DNA of 64,000 bases, taken from the NCBI GenBank assembly GCA_045430275.1, contig JAILXU010000002.1, positions 1 through 64,000 on the forward strand. The letters are read 5' to 3'. The translations under genes and the position numbers were made by a program. Source of the DNA: Oceanobacter sp045430275. Its GTDB lineage: Bacteria > Pseudomonadota > Gammaproteobacteria > Pseudomonadales > Oceanobacteraceae. Shown here one piece after another: positions 1 through 10,328 of this stretch. The notes under the pieces were generated by a model. The model had not been told where the DNA came from. It did no database searches and saw nothing but the letters and a program-made list of their open reading frames with translations. The first letter of the stretch is position 1; each line of letters starts with the position of its first letter.

Positions 1-341
1 TGGTAGTTTGATATGACTTTTTTAGATGCCGGAGTAATACCACAGCCGGTGATCTGAATGCTCGTTATGTCATTCACACCGTTGGGCCGGTGTATCACAC
101 CGCGAATGATCCCGAAGCCTTGTTAATGTCCTGTTATCGCCAATCTCTGGCACTGGCCCAGATGCACCAGTGTCGATCCATTGCATTTCCAGCTATATCC
201 TGTGGCGTTTATGGATATCCCATTGAAGACGCCGCCGATATTGCGCTGGATATTTGCCAGCAACCGGAATATTCCGACCTCGATATCCGGTTTTATTTAT
301 TTGGAAAAACAATGTATTCCATTTGGTCAGATATGCAATAA
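1..341 (+). pseudogene. Macro-domain (YmdB-like) remnant, 5' disrupted
   Basis: The 3' two thirds encode a recognisable macro domain, the fold of O-acetyl-ADP-ribose deacetylases: AGDLNARYVIHTVGPVY, then FPAISCGVYGYP, the conserved phosphate-binding loop. The reading frame is closed by TGA at 9-11. Around 36-39 the expected 'VIT.AGDL' is only recovered by adding one base (frame 1 reads DAGVI, frame 3 reads TTAGDL). The N-terminal NAANxxLxxGGGV region of the family is not present in frame. A GTG at 90 could start an 83-residue product, but it lies inside the domain. I read it as a decayed or frameshifted copy; a sequencing error plus truncation by the window edge is the alternative. Confidence 0.6.
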
Positions 342-748
342 AAGGCGCATTCCATGCTGGCTGAGACAGGGGTACTGCCAGCCTTCCAGCCCAGTGATTA
401 CCTGCCTGCCACCGTCACCTTCGACTTTGGCAACGTAAAACAACCGATTATAAAAATCACACGTAACAGGCACAGGTACATTCAGGCCGAAAAAACACAT
501 TCAATGTCCTGAATCATCATAACCAGATCGAATAAACGTATTTTTTGATATTTTATTATGATATTTGTGATTTTTTGTAACGCGACAAATAACCACCCGA
601 ATACTGGATTAGAATCGTTAGTCACTGGTTGACCGATATCACACCGCTAACCTTTTGACTGATATTAAACTCTGATGTGGTTGTTATATTCGTCAATACT
701 GGCTTGATTTTATTGTCGGCTTTCATACCACACCTTGCTGAGATCATC
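342..748. other. Intergenic region with a direct repeat upstream of the PAS/GGDEF/EAL gene
   Basis: This 407-bp stretch has no convincing gene. A 52-codon open frame (354-512, ATG start) has no recognisable family. The part from about 530 to 620 is AT-rich. An 11-bp direct repeat, TTGAC(C/T)GATAT, occurs at 629-639 and 655-665 (26 bp apart), and either copy could act as a -35 box or a regulator half-site for the gene starting at 749. No good -10 box at standard spacing was found. Confidence 0.4.
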
Positions 749-3700
749 ATGGATTTGCTGTTACTGAAAGACATAATGGCCCGCTCTCCGGTTTGCATGG
801 ATGAACATTATTCGGTTGCGGATGCTCTTGAACGGATGGAGAGCCACCAAACCAGTACCGCTGTAGTCACCACGGCTTCGGGGCACATTACCGGGCTGGT
901 CACTGAGCAGGCGCTGCGAGAACGGGTGCGATACTGCGACGATCCGGATGCCCGCCTCTGTGATGCCCGGCAAACCACCGTCACGCCCTATCACGCAGCC
1001 CGATTGCAGGCTATTTTTGATACAACCCAGCAATTAATTGCACTGCTGGAACCCGATGGGCGAATCATCAACCTGAATCGCATGGCGTCTGAGTATTTCA
1101 ATATGACTCCAGCGGATGCCTGTGGCATGAACCTGGCGGATTACGAATGGTGGGCCAACGATGCCGTTCGACAGGCCAAGGTTCGGCTTTCCATTCAGCA
1201 AGCTCGCGGCGGCCAATACGTTCGCTATCGTGTCGTGATGCCTCATTCCGACCCACACGATACCATTGACTTCCGCCTTAGCCCGGTCTTCGATGCCCAG
1301 GGTCAGGTGCATATGCTGGTCGCGGAAGGCCGGATTATTACCGATGAAATACGCGCCCAACGGCGTTTGAAGCAAAGTGAAATGCGCTACCGCAGTTTTA
1401 TCACGCACACCAGCGAGATTGTTTTCTCCATCGAGCCAGAGCAACCGATTCCTATGGCCGACAGGGTTGAACAGCAGATTGCGCAACTACTGGATGCGCG
1501 GGTGGTTACGGCCAACCTCGCCATGGCCAAACGTTACCATCACACCGACCCGGACGATGTGCTGGGTATGACGATTGGTCAATTGCACCTGGAGTCAGGC
1601 TGTACCGATGAACAGTTTTTGCAGAACTGGATTCAGGCCGGTTACACCTTTAACGGCTACATTACCAAGGCGATCAATGCTGCTGGCATCTGCACCTGGT
1701 ACAGCAACAATCTGAATGCGGTGATCCACAACCATGCCCTGATCCGCTTGTGGGGAACCCAAACCGACATCACCGAACGCATTCTGGCGGAAGATGCCCT
1801 GTCACACTCGGAAGAACTCAAGCGCGGCATTCTGAACTCCATCAATGCCGAAATTGCCGTGATTAATCACAGTGGCAATATCATCAGTACCAATGAACGA
1901 TGGAAAGCCTTTGCCAGCAACCATTGCCCTGAAAGTAATCGTGTTGTTCTGAACCACATCGGAAACCACAATTATTTTGATCTGCTAAAGCGCTATTCAA
2001 GCCATTCGGATTGCGTTGCCCGTCAGGTATACCAAGGCATTCAGGACGTCATCAGCGGTCAAATCGTTCACTTTACGCTGGAATACAACTGCGATACCGA
2101 GCACAACTACCGCTGGTTTCACCTCAGTGTCACGCCGCTGCCTAATAAGAATATGGTCGTCATTACCAACACGAACATCAGCGATCAAAAAGTATCTGAA
2201 CTGGCCCTGCAAGAGAGTGAAACCCACCTGCAACTGGCGTTGGATGCAGGCGGCGCGGGTATCTGGGTCTGGGATATTCATCGAGACAAGGTTTTTATTG
2301 ATGACCGTTTTGCCCGATTCTTTGGTGTCTCGCACATTCAGCCATTGCCATTGGCTCAGGTGCTGACCGGGGTACATCCACACGACTACCAACGTGTTGC
2401 CGATGAATTTCAGACCGCGATTCAAGAGCAGGATGACTACACTGGCGAGTTTCGGGTGACAGGCGAAGAACGCCTTCGCTGGGTCAGTGCGCGTGGCCAT
2501 ATTGAACGCGACCAACAGCAACGCGCCACCCGCTTCTCAGGCGTGGTACTGGATATTACCGAGCGCAAGCTGGCGGAAGAAAAGCTCAAGTCCGAGCAAG
2601 ATTTGCACAGCCAGTACCTGAGCACCATGCAAACCCTGATGGTGGCGCTGGATCAACACGCCAATATCGTAATGATCAACCGGGCTGCCTGTGAATTACT
2701 GGGCTACCCGCAATCCTGGCTGATGGGTAAAAACTGGTTTGAAACCTGCCTCAAATTGCCGGATATACAAGACGAAACCCTGCCTGTATTCCAACAAATT
2801 ATGCGGGGTGACATCGAACCATCCCAATACTTTGAAAACCACATTGTTGACCGTTATGGCCAACGCCATTTGATCGCCTGGCACAACGCCATTTTACGAG
2901 ACGCCAACGGCAAGGGCACCGGGGTACTCAGCTCTGGTCAGGACATCACCGAACAACGCAAGATGGAGCTGATCAAGCGCGATAACGAAAAAACCTTGCG
3001 GGTTATTTTTGAACAAGCAGGCGTGGGCGTCGCACTGGTTGACTCAGCCAGCGGACGGTTCTTGCGCATCAATCACAAGTACTGCGAACTGCTGGGTTAC
3101 AGCGAACAGGAGTTGGCTAATGGCATTCATGTCTGGGACATTATTCACCCGGACGATATCGAACAGGATCGACACCAGATTCAACGCCTGCTCGACGGTG
3201 AGATTCTTCATTACGCCGTAGAAAAACGCTACATCCACCGCGATGGTTCAATCGTCTGGGTCAACCTGACCGCTACCCCGACCTGGGAAGACGATGGCGA
3301 CCCGCATCATCACATCGCCGTGGTGCAGGACATCACGCCACGTAAGGAATCCGAACAGAAACTGAAACAGGCTGAAAGTGACTGGATTCAGGCCATGGAT
3401 CAGTTTGACGATGCTTTCTACCTGGTGGATATGGAACGCCATCTGATCCGAGCCAATAAAGCCTTCTACGACATGATTGATGTCGCTCCTGAAAGCTGCA
3501 TTGGCCGCCCCATTGCGCAACTGGTACACCCCGAGAAGGAACAGTTCCCCTGCCCCATCGATCAAGCCCTGAAGGAACACCGGGAAGTCACTCTGACGCT
3601 GGAAGCCGACAACCACAGTAATCCGATGAAACGCCCCATCGAAATTTCATTGCGTCTGGTGCACGACAGCCAGCAGCAACCCACCGGCATGTTGGTGGCC

Positions 3701-5413
3701 ATACGAGATCTGAGCCGCACCCGTCAAATCCGGGAACGGCTGCGCCTGGCCGGTATCGTGTTTGATAACACCACCGAAGGCATCATGGTAACGGACGCCG
3801 AAGCACGAGTACTCGAAATCAATCAGGCATTCACCGATATTCTGGGTTATCAACGCCATGAAATCATCGGCCAGAGTCCGGGGATCCTGAACTCCGGGCG
3901 TCACGATGACGCCTTCTACAAACAAATGTGGACATCACTCGAACAAACCGGCCAGTGGCGCGGCGAAATCTGGAATCGGCGACAGGACGGCTCCATCCTG
4001 CCGGAATGGCAAACCATCACACGGGTTGAAGATGAGCGTGGCAACCTGACTCAATTCGTGGCTGTGTTCTCCGATATCAGCCAGATCAAGCAATCTCAGG
4101 AAGAACTCGCCTATCTTGCACATCACGATCCATTAACCGGGCTTCCCAATCGCCTGTTACTGAACGAACGCCTGGAACAAGCAATCCATCGGGCCGCCCG
4201 TCACAACAGCCAGTTCACACTGATGTTTCTGGACATCGATAACTTCAAACACATCAATGACAGCCTCGGCCACCCGGTTGGCGACCAGCTACTGCAAGCT
4301 CTGGCGGCCATACTGGCCGAAGCCATTGGCGAAGAGGACACCGTAGCCCGAGTCAGTGGCGACGAATTTGTGATCATCCTGAATCAGGTTAAAACGCCTC
4401 AGGAAGCTGCTCAGGCAGGTCATCACCTGATCGAAATGCTGGCGCATCCCTGCCGCCTTCAGGATCGGGAAATCGCCGTCACCACCTCGCTGGGGCTGTG
4501 TATTTACCCCAAGGACGGCAACAACACCGCCGACCTGCTGCGTAACGCCGATGCGGCCATGTACAAAGCCAAGGACAACGGTCGCAACACCATCAGTTTC
4601 TACAATAAAAACATGACTCAGGAAGCCTTCGATCGCGTCATGCTGGAAAACGATCTGCGGCAAGCCATTCAGCGACAGGAGCTGTTTCTGGTCTACCAGC
4701 CACAGATTAACCTGAGTACCGGGCGCTGTATCGGTGCAGAGGTCTTGCTGCGCTGGGAGCATCACAAGCTGGGCATGATTTCTCCGGCCCGCTTTATTCC
4801 CATTGCCGAAGACTCGGGGCTGATCCAGAACATTGGAGAATGGGTACTGCAGACAGCCTGCCAGCAAGGTCGAATCTGGCTCGATGAAGGACTGGATATT
4901 GGCCGTCTGGCCATCAACATCGCCGGGCCGCAACTGCAGCGCGGCAATCTGGTGGACATGGTTGAAGAAATACTGGCTCAGACCGGCTTTCCAGCCGAAC
5001 AACTGGAACTGGAAGTCACCGAGAGCTACATCATGAAACAGGCTGATCAGGCCATTATCTGCCTCAAGGAATTGCGCCAGATGGGCATCACGCTGGCCAT
5101 CGACGACTTTGGCACCGGCCACTCATCCCTGTCTTATCTGACTCAGCTCCCCATTCACAAATTGAAAATTGACCAGTCATTTGTCCGCGATTTGCCGGAG
5201 GACCAACAAAAAATGACGATCACCAACACCGTCATTGTCATGGGCAAGAGCCTGGGGTTAACCGTCATTGCTGAAGGCGTTGAAACAAAACAACAAGCCG
5301 CTTTCTTACACGACCGGGAATGCCACGAAGTACAAGGCTACCTGTACAGCAAACCTAAGCCTGCCGATGACTTCAAATGTTACATTTTGAACCACATGAC
5401 GACATCCGTATAA
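749..5413 (+). CDS. CBS/multi-PAS GGDEF-EAL c-di-GMP turnover protein
   Basis: A 1554-residue signalling protein that probably makes and/or degrades cyclic di-GMP. The order is one CBS-like unit (about residues 8-65), about eight consecutive PAS/PAC units (roughly 80-1110), GGDEF (about 1120-1280) and EAL (about 1300-1550). The GGDEF signature is SGDEF near residue 1203 and no RxxD inhibitory site precedes it. The EAL signature is EVLLR near 1331, with LEVTES, DDFGTG, AEGVE and VQGYLYSKP conserved, so phosphodiesterase activity is likely. No strong membrane segment is seen from the ATG at 749. The frame stays open upstream to GTG 677, but that would add a hydrophobic 24-residue leader, so ATG 749 is preferred with no clear Shine-Dalgarno. 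It stands alone. The input signal cannot be inferred. Confidence 0.9.
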   Translation: MDLLLLKDIMARSPVCMDEHYSVADALERMESHQTSTAVVTTASGHITGLVTEQALRERVRYCDDPDARLCDARQTTVTPYHAARLQAIFDTTQQLIALLEPDGRIINLNRMASEYFNMTPADACGMNLADYEWWANDAVRQAKVRLSIQQARGGQYVRYRVVMPHSDPHDTIDFRLSPVFDAQGQVHMLVAEGRIITDEIRAQRRLKQSEMRYRSFITHTSEIVFSIEPEQPIPMADRVEQQIAQLLDARVVTANLAMAKRYHHTDPDDVLGMTIGQLHLESGCTDEQFLQNWIQAGYTFNGYITKAINAAGICTWYSNNLNAVIHNHALIRLWGTQTDITERILAEDALSHSEELKRGILNSINAEIAVINHSGNIISTNERWKAFASNHCPESNRVVLNHIGNHNYFDLLKRYSSHSDCVARQVYQGIQDVISGQIVHFTLEYNCDTEHNYRWFHLSVTPLPNKNMVVITNTNISDQKVSELALQESETHLQLALDAGGAGIWVWDIHRDKVFIDDRFARFFGVSHIQPLPLAQVLTGVHPHDYQRVADEFQTAIQEQDDYTGEFRVTGEERLRWVSARGHIERDQQQRATRFSGVVLDITERKLAEEKLKSEQDLHSQYLSTMQTLMVALDQHANIVMINRAACELLGYPQSWLMGKNWFETCLKLPDIQDETLPVFQQIMRGDIEPSQYFENHIVDRYGQRHLIAWHNAILRDANGKGTGVLSSGQDITEQRKMELIKRDNEKTLRVIFEQAGVGVALVDSASGRFLRINHKYCELLGYSEQELANGIHVWDIIHPDDIEQDRHQIQRLLDGEILHYAVEKRYIHRDGSIVWVNLTATPTWEDDGDPHHHIAVVQDITPRKESEQKLKQAESDWIQAMDQFDDAFYLVDMERHLIRANKAFYDMIDVAPESCIGRPIAQLVHPEKEQFPCPIDQALKEHREVTLTLEADNHSNPMKRPIEISLRLVHDSQQQPTGMLVAIRDLSRTRQIRERLRLAGIVFDNTTEGIMVTDAEARVLEINQAFTDILGYQRHEIIGQSPGILNSGRHDDAFYKQMWTSLEQTGQWRGEIWNRRQDGSILPEWQTITRVEDERGNLTQFVAVFSDISQIKQSQEELAYLAHHDPLTGLPNRLLLNERLEQAIHRAARHNSQFTLMFLDIDNFKHINDSLGHPVGDQLLQALAAILAEAIGEEDTVARVSGDEFVIILNQVKTPQEAAQAGHHLIEMLAHPCRLQDREIAVTTSLGLCIYPKDGNNTADLLRNADAAMYKAKDNGRNTISFYNKNMTQEAFDRVMLENDLRQAIQRQELFLVYQPQINLSTGRCIGAEVLLRWEHHKLGMISPARFIPIAEDSGLIQNIGEWVLQTACQQGRIWLDEGLDIGRLAINIAGPQLQRGNLVDMVEEILAQTGFPAEQLELEVTESYIMKQADQAIICLKELRQMGITLAIDDFGTGHSSLSYLTQLPIHKLKIDQSFVRDLPEDQQKMTITNTVIVMGKSLGLTVIAEGVETKQQAAFLHDRECHEVQGYLYSKPKPADDFKCYILNHMTTSV

Positions 5414-5584
5414 AAAATCAACACTTTCTGGCCTTCCAAATTGGGTCTTTTTCCAGAAGACATCTAAAATGAGAGGTATGTCACAACGTAATACCACATT
5501 GCTTGGCTCAGACAGATACAGGGAGCGCTCTATCTGATGTAAGACCACCAGGCCTGTTAGTACCATCGACTTGGGTGTCTGCTT

Positions 5585-6715
5585 ATGAATATGCTCCTTG
5601 GCCTTGATTATGAACTGTTTTTCGGTGCCCACACGGGTACGGTCGAACATTGCATGCTGCAACCAACTCATGCCCTGGCGACAGCTTTGTCCTCCGTCCA
5701 ATCCCGACACGCCCCGCGCCTGACTCTGTTTGTCGATGCCTGTTTTCTGTTGCGCCTGAAACAGCTCGAACCACAACACCCGGAACTGGCTGAGCAGCGT
5801 CGCGCTATTGAAGCGCAGCTCAAAGACCTGTCCCGCAGAGGGCACAGCATCCAGTTGCACATCCACACTCACTGGCTTGATTGCAACTACCACAACGGCC
5901 AGTGGCAGATGGACACTCACCGTTATCGTTTGCACGATATTAACCCCGCAGAACAAATCACTGTTCTGCTGGAAGCGGTACACATGCTGTCTGAAATTTC
6001 TGAGCAGCCGGTGTTTGCTTTCCGGGCTGGCGGCTGGTGTTTGCAGCCATTTGACCAAATCGCCGATGCCCTGCATCGGGCCGGTATCTGGCTCGACAGC
6101 ACGGTGTACCCCGGTGGTGTGTGTGAAGACCCGGTACGCTGGTTTGATTTCCGCAATGCCCCGAACAAGAGCCACTGGACATTCGATCAGAATCCGTTGG
6201 AACACGATGCATATGGACGATTCGTCGAGGTTCCGATCAGCCACCAGCGTATATCACCGGCCTTTTTCTGGCAGATGGCCATCATGAAAAAGATGGCGGG
6301 CAAAGACAACCGTGCGTTTGGCGACGGCCATGCCATGGTGGCTCACTCCGCGTACTACTGGGATCGCCTGACCAAGGCCAGTACTGGCCCGGCGTCCATT
6401 GATGGCATCAAGGGTGACTTGCTGGAAAGTGCGTACCAGCAGCAAAAAACGCATAACCCGGATGGCTTTTTCAACGTCATGGGCCACCCGAAGGCGTTGA
6501 CGCCGCGTTCAATCAAGTGTCTGACTCGCTTTCTGGAACAGCATCAGGAAGAGGTTCAGCTGATTTCATTTGAAGAACTGAGCCACCTGAAGCCCGAACG
6601 GGCGACACGCGGCATTCGCAGAACCACGACACGTGCGACCGACACAACAGGCTTGCGGAACCCCGTTCTCGATCACGCTGCCGCCTTCAGACAAGGTGTT
6701 CCCCGCAGCGCCTGA
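5585..6715 (+). CDS. NodB-like polysaccharide deacetylase family protein
   Basis: A 376-residue protein resembling carbohydrate esterase family 4 / polysaccharide deacetylase-like folds. It has an N-terminal D-x-E (LGLDYELFF), a metal-site pattern LHIHTHW near residues 92-98, and FRAGGWC near 148. No signal peptide is evident, so a cytoplasmic substrate is possible. The C-terminal 40 residues are basic and low complexity. It is convergent with the small transglutaminase gene (stops about 50 bp apart), with no obvious terminator between. ATG 5585 is followed by ATG 5591 and neither has a strong ribosome site. The substrate is unknown; heteropolysaccharide or LPS-linked sugars are possible by family analogy only. 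Confidence 0.7.
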   Translation: MNMLLGLDYELFFGAHTGTVEHCMLQPTHALATALSSVQSRHAPRLTLFVDACFLLRLKQLEPQHPELAEQRRAIEAQLKDLSRRGHSIQLHIHTHWLDCNYHNGQWQMDTHRYRLHDINPAEQITVLLEAVHMLSEISEQPVFAFRAGGWCLQPFDQIADALHRAGIWLDSTVYPGGVCEDPVRWFDFRNAPNKSHWTFDQNPLEHDAYGRFVEVPISHQRISPAFFWQMAIMKKMAGKDNRAFGDGHAMVAHSAYYWDRLTKASTGPASIDGIKGDLLESAYQQQKTHNPDGFFNVMGHPKALTPRSIKCLTRFLEQHQEEVQLISFEELSHLKPERATRGIRRTTTRATDTTGLRNPVLDHAAAFRQGVPRSA

Positions 6716-6765
6716 AGCCCCCCCCCTCAACTACAGGGTCGCACTGGCACCGGGATCGTCAGTCC

Positions 6766-7647
6766 TTAAGGGATTTGACGATTCACATCCACCGATACAC
6801 TCAGAACCGGGCTTTCTCCACCTCCGAAGATCACACCACACAAGGGCGTGACATCGTAAAAATCACGACCCCACCCTGTCACAATGTGCTGCTCGGCAGG
6901 CATGCAGTCATTGGTTGGATCAAACTCAAACCAGCCTTCCCCCGGTGAGAACACCTGAATCCAGGCATGCGTGGCATCCGCGCCAACCATTTTTTCTTGT
7001 CCGGGTGGTGGCAGGGTTTCCAGATAACCGGACACATAACGCGCGGCGTACCCCAACGAGCGCAGGCAACCGATCATCAGATGGGCAAAATCCTGGCACA
7101 CCCCCTTGCGGGTGGCCATCACATCCTGAATGGGCGTGGCAATGGTGGTCGAGGCTGGAGAGTAGTCGAACTCGGTAAAAATCTTGTGGGTCAGCTCTTG
7201 CACCGCCAGCAGCAAGGGCTTGTCATCGGCAAACACCTCGTCGGCATAGGCTTTCAATTCGTCACTGGCCTTGACCATGGGCGAGTTCAGCAGATATTCC
7301 CGAGCCATCAGCACATCGGCATTGCGTGACTGAAACATCACATGGCGGGCATCCCGACAACTGATGCCAGATCGCAGGTCATCAAACGTCTGGGCCGACG
7401 TTTCGACCTCGCTGATGGAGGTAATCACCAACCGGTCGTGCGGGCGCTGAATTTCAAAGTGGTACGCCGTATTGCCAAAATAATCGACCCGATACGAATG
7501 CGAAGCCGGGCCAGGTGCAATGCTGACGTCGCCGCCAAAACACCGCTGGCGCTCGGTATTCCGCGGTGTCAGGTGCGCCATGTTGTAACAGTGAGATACC
7601 CGGCTGTGGTACAGGTATTCCGTAATGTGTTTAATTCGATAGCGCAT
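6766..7647 (-). CDS. Transglutaminase-like protein, small type
   Basis: A 293-residue protein with a bacterial transglutaminase N-terminal beta region (about 1-80) and a transglutaminase/cysteine-protease core. The triad is visible: Cys in GVCQDFAH, His in DATHAWIQVF and Asp in FEFDPTND. No signal peptide, so it should act in the cytoplasm. Its ATG overlaps the stop of the ATP-grasp/alpha-E gene (TAATG), so translation is probably coupled. This family is regularly found beside circularly permuted ATP-grasp and alpha-E proteins and is thought to cleave or form amide bonds of a peptide or amidoligase product. The actual substrate is not established. Confidence 0.88.
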   Translation of the reverse strand: MRYRIKHITEYLYHSRVSHCYNMAHLTPRNTERQRCFGGDVSIAPGPASHSYRVDYFGNTAYHFEIQRPHDRLVITSISEVETSAQTFDDLRSGISCRDARHVMFQSRNADVLMAREYLLNSPMVKASDELKAYADEVFADDKPLLLAVQELTHKIFTEFDYSPASTTIATPIQDVMATRKGVCQDFAHLMIGCLRSLGYAARYVSGYLETLPPPGQEKMVGADATHAWIQVFSPGEGWFEFDPTNDCMPAEQHIVTGWGRDFYDVTPLCGVIFGGGESPVLSVSVDVNRQIP

Positions 7648-10223
7648 TACATGCCCTCCCAGTTGCTGGACACAACCAACTGATGAGAGTCCTCACGATG
7701 ATTGAAATATTTGTCCGTAATGATGTCACTCAGACTCACCATTTGTTCCGACATCGCCACCATTTGTTGTTCCAGTTGATCTCGCTGGTGCTCTTTCACG
7801 GCACTCAGATCCGCCAACGACGACAGCTTCAGGCTCGCTTCACACTCCAGTAACTGACGCTGATCCGACGGCAGCTCGTGCATGGGCGTTGCAACCTGAG
7901 GCAAGGCCCGGATATGCTCACCCAGACGTTCAATCTGATACATCAGAGAACGCGGATTGGTATTATCCAGCATCACCAGATCCAGCGATGCCTGCACCCC
8001 GACCCGCGCCCGATAGCGACGGCGATAACTGATCAGGGCTTCCTGAGACAGCAGCAAAGCCTCACACAGTTTGGTCTGATCGGTGTCGGGAATCGCCGGA
8101 ACAATCAGGCTACGGATGGCCGTTGAAATCAGATAACAGCGCTCCAGACGCCGCCCCATGTCCATAAAGTGCCAGCCAAAACCCCGAATCATGCTTTCCT
8201 GAATCAGACCAGCAAATGCCATCAGCGCTGTTACCAGCGGATCAAGCGCCTCTTCCGGGGCCGATGACAAACTCAGCGAGAAGCTGTCATCCAGTATTTT
8301 CAGTGCATCCCGAATGTCATTGATGACCCGGAACGTGTCCGACGACAACAGCTCCTTGGTTTCTTCGGCGCAATTCAGCATGGTGTTCAGATTATTGGAA
8401 ATGCTGCCCAATACGGCACCGTTCTGAATGATGGCCTGCAGTGCCTCTTCAGACTCCTGGCCTTCCAGCGGCTGTGGCGGTGTCACGGTAATCATCGACA
8501 CCGCGTGCAGAACCTGATGCCGCGTCAGCGGATTGATCGGTTCATCACCGTTCAACATCATAAAGGCCACTCGCAGCATCCGCAGAGACGATTCCGCCCG
8601 CTCGGCGTAACGGCCCATCCAGAACAGGTTTTCCACCACCCGGCTGGGTAAACTGATCTGATCCAGCTCGCGGCTGACCGGCTCGTCCACCACTTCCTCG
8701 TCACGCACGCGTTCTGGCTCAGACGCCAGCACCCAGGTGTCTTTACTCTGGGAACCGGCCTGACTGGCAATGGTGAACGAACGCTCCCCCTGACCGACTC
8801 GCGTCAAGCCGCCGGGCATCAGCGTATAGGAGGTTTCCGTCGCCACCGCAAAGGTGCGCAAAATCGACGGACGCGGTGCCAGTTCCCGCCCGGTAAAGGC
8901 CGGAGTATGCGCCGCGTCCAGAATCGCCTGCCCCACAAACTGCTCCGGGTGCGCTATGATCTGGGCGCGCAACTGAATCAGCTCGGCGTCATTCAACTCC
9001 GGGCCATAGACACTGCGACGGCTTTGGCCCCGGAAGATCGGCTTGATCACCAGCTCCGGCAAGTGATCCAGCACATACGCCTGATCTGCAGTATTGCCAC
9101 ACCAGTAGGTATCCACGCTGGGCAAACGCAATTCACGTCCCAGCAAGGTGCGCGAGATGTCCGGCAGGTAGCGCAGGAACACCGGATTCTCCAGCACTCC
9201 AGCCCCCAGCGGGTTGGCAATCACTACATTGCCTGCGCGCGCCACTTCCAACAGGCTGGCCACCCCCAGACGAGAATCACCCCGCAGCTCCACCGGGTCG
9301 CAGAACCAGTCATCCACCCGGCGGAACAGCACATCCACCCGCGTCAAACCATCCAGGGATTTCATCCACAAATAGCCGTTACGCACCACCAGGTCGTCAC
9401 TCTGTACCAGGTTAAAACCCAGATGATTGGCCAGATACGCGTGCTCAAAATAGGTTTCGTTGTGAGTGCCCGGTGTCAGCACCGCAATGCGCGGCTGATT
9501 TTGATCCGGTGCCAACGAGGTCAGCTTGTCCCGCAAACGCTGGAAGAATACCGACAGGCGATGCACATGGCTTTCCCGAAACAGACTCGGAAATACCCGC
9601 GACATCACCGAGCGATTCTCCAGCGCATAGCCCATACCACTGGGCGACTGGGTTCGGTCTCCCAGCACCACAAAGTCACCGTTCTGGTTACGGATCAAAT
9701 CCGTGGAATGCAGAATCAGGTCATGATGTCCCGGCAACTGAATGCCCTGACATGGCCGCAAAAAACCACGATGACAAAACAGGGCTTCCGGAGGAATGAC
9801 GCCCTGACGAATCAGGTCACGAGGGCCGTACAAGTCACGCAACAGAAGGTTGAACAGCTCCGCCCGCTCGACCAGTGCCGCTTCAATCCGACCCCATTCA
9901 TCACTGCCCATGACCATGGGCACCATATCCAGCCCCCAGATGTGGGAGCGATGGGTGTTGTCGCTGTAGATATTGTACGTCGCACCATCGTCACGCAGGA
10001 TACGTAACGCCTTGGCCTGACGATCACGCAAATTCTGGCAGCCGAGGCCGTCCAGCGACTCCAGCAGATACCGCCAGTGATCGCGCATTTGCCCATCCGG
10101 GGTCAGCGCTTCATCCAGCAAGCCTCCGGCAGCGGCCTGATACAGCAGCGAGTCCGAACGTTCATCCATGGTCTGAAAAGAGAAAGAAGCATTATTCTGA
10201 CTCTGGTTCTGGCTTTGGGACAT
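7647..10223 (-). CDS. Circularly permuted ATP-grasp / alpha-E fusion protein
   Basis: An 858-residue fusion. Residues about 1-500 form a circularly permuted type-2 ATP-grasp amidoligase (PSGMGYALENR, LTPGTHNETYFEH, then a VIKP lysine strand and SSLPSR-like linker). Residues about 530-858 form an all-helical alpha-E domain (NLFWMGRYAERAE). The start is ATG 10223 with GAGGGG six bases upstream; an in-frame TTG 12 bases earlier lacks a ribosome site. Where the stand-alone paralogue (14838-16298) has LEDNLRVPSG, this copy has LGDRTQSPSG, so the putative metal-binding acid is replaced, and the glycine-rich loop after VIKP is also different. I believe this is a subfamily trait rather than damage. 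It is translationally coupled to the small transglutaminase downstream. Confidence 0.88.
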   Translation of the reverse strand: MSQSQNQSQNNASFSFQTMDERSDSLLYQAAAGGLLDEALTPDGQMRDHWRYLLESLDGLGCQNLRDRQAKALRILRDDGATYNIYSDNTHRSHIWGLDMVPMVMGSDEWGRIEAALVERAELFNLLLRDLYGPRDLIRQGVIPPEALFCHRGFLRPCQGIQLPGHHDLILHSTDLIRNQNGDFVVLGDRTQSPSGMGYALENRSVMSRVFPSLFRESHVHRLSVFFQRLRDKLTSLAPDQNQPRIAVLTPGTHNETYFEHAYLANHLGFNLVQSDDLVVRNGYLWMKSLDGLTRVDVLFRRVDDWFCDPVELRGDSRLGVASLLEVARAGNVVIANPLGAGVLENPVFLRYLPDISRTLLGRELRLPSVDTYWCGNTADQAYVLDHLPELVIKPIFRGQSRRSVYGPELNDAELIQLRAQIIAHPEQFVGQAILDAAHTPAFTGRELAPRPSILRTFAVATETSYTLMPGGLTRVGQGERSFTIASQAGSQSKDTWVLASEPERVRDEEVVDEPVSRELDQISLPSRVVENLFWMGRYAERAESSLRMLRVAFMMLNGDEPINPLTRHQVLHAVSMITVTPPQPLEGQESEEALQAIIQNGAVLGSISNNLNTMLNCAEETKELLSSDTFRVINDIRDALKILDDSFSLSLSSAPEEALDPLVTALMAFAGLIQESMIRGFGWHFMDMGRRLERCYLISTAIRSLIVPAIPDTDQTKLCEALLLSQEALISYRRRYRARVGVQASLDLVMLDNTNPRSLMYQIERLGEHIRALPQVATPMHELPSDQRQLLECEASLKLSSLADLSAVKEHQRDQLEQQMVAMSEQMVSLSDIITDKYFNHREDSHQLVVSSNWEGM

Positions 10224-10328
10224 ACAACCCCTCAATTAAAAAATCACGGGCAATATCCGCTCCAACCCGAAACGGTGTCCCAAAAAATAATGCTGTAATG
10301 ATACAAACATGGCGCAAAAAGCCAAAAA

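Noticed and set aside
8907..10007. 366-residue open frame on the plus strand
   Set aside because: It lies antisense to the ATP-grasp/alpha-E gene, has a Gln/His/Arg-rich composition typical of a shadow frame, and shows no domain. Same judgement for 10414-11727 (+), 11755-12651 (+), 16598-17620 (-), 26231-27307 (-) and 5306-6244 (-).
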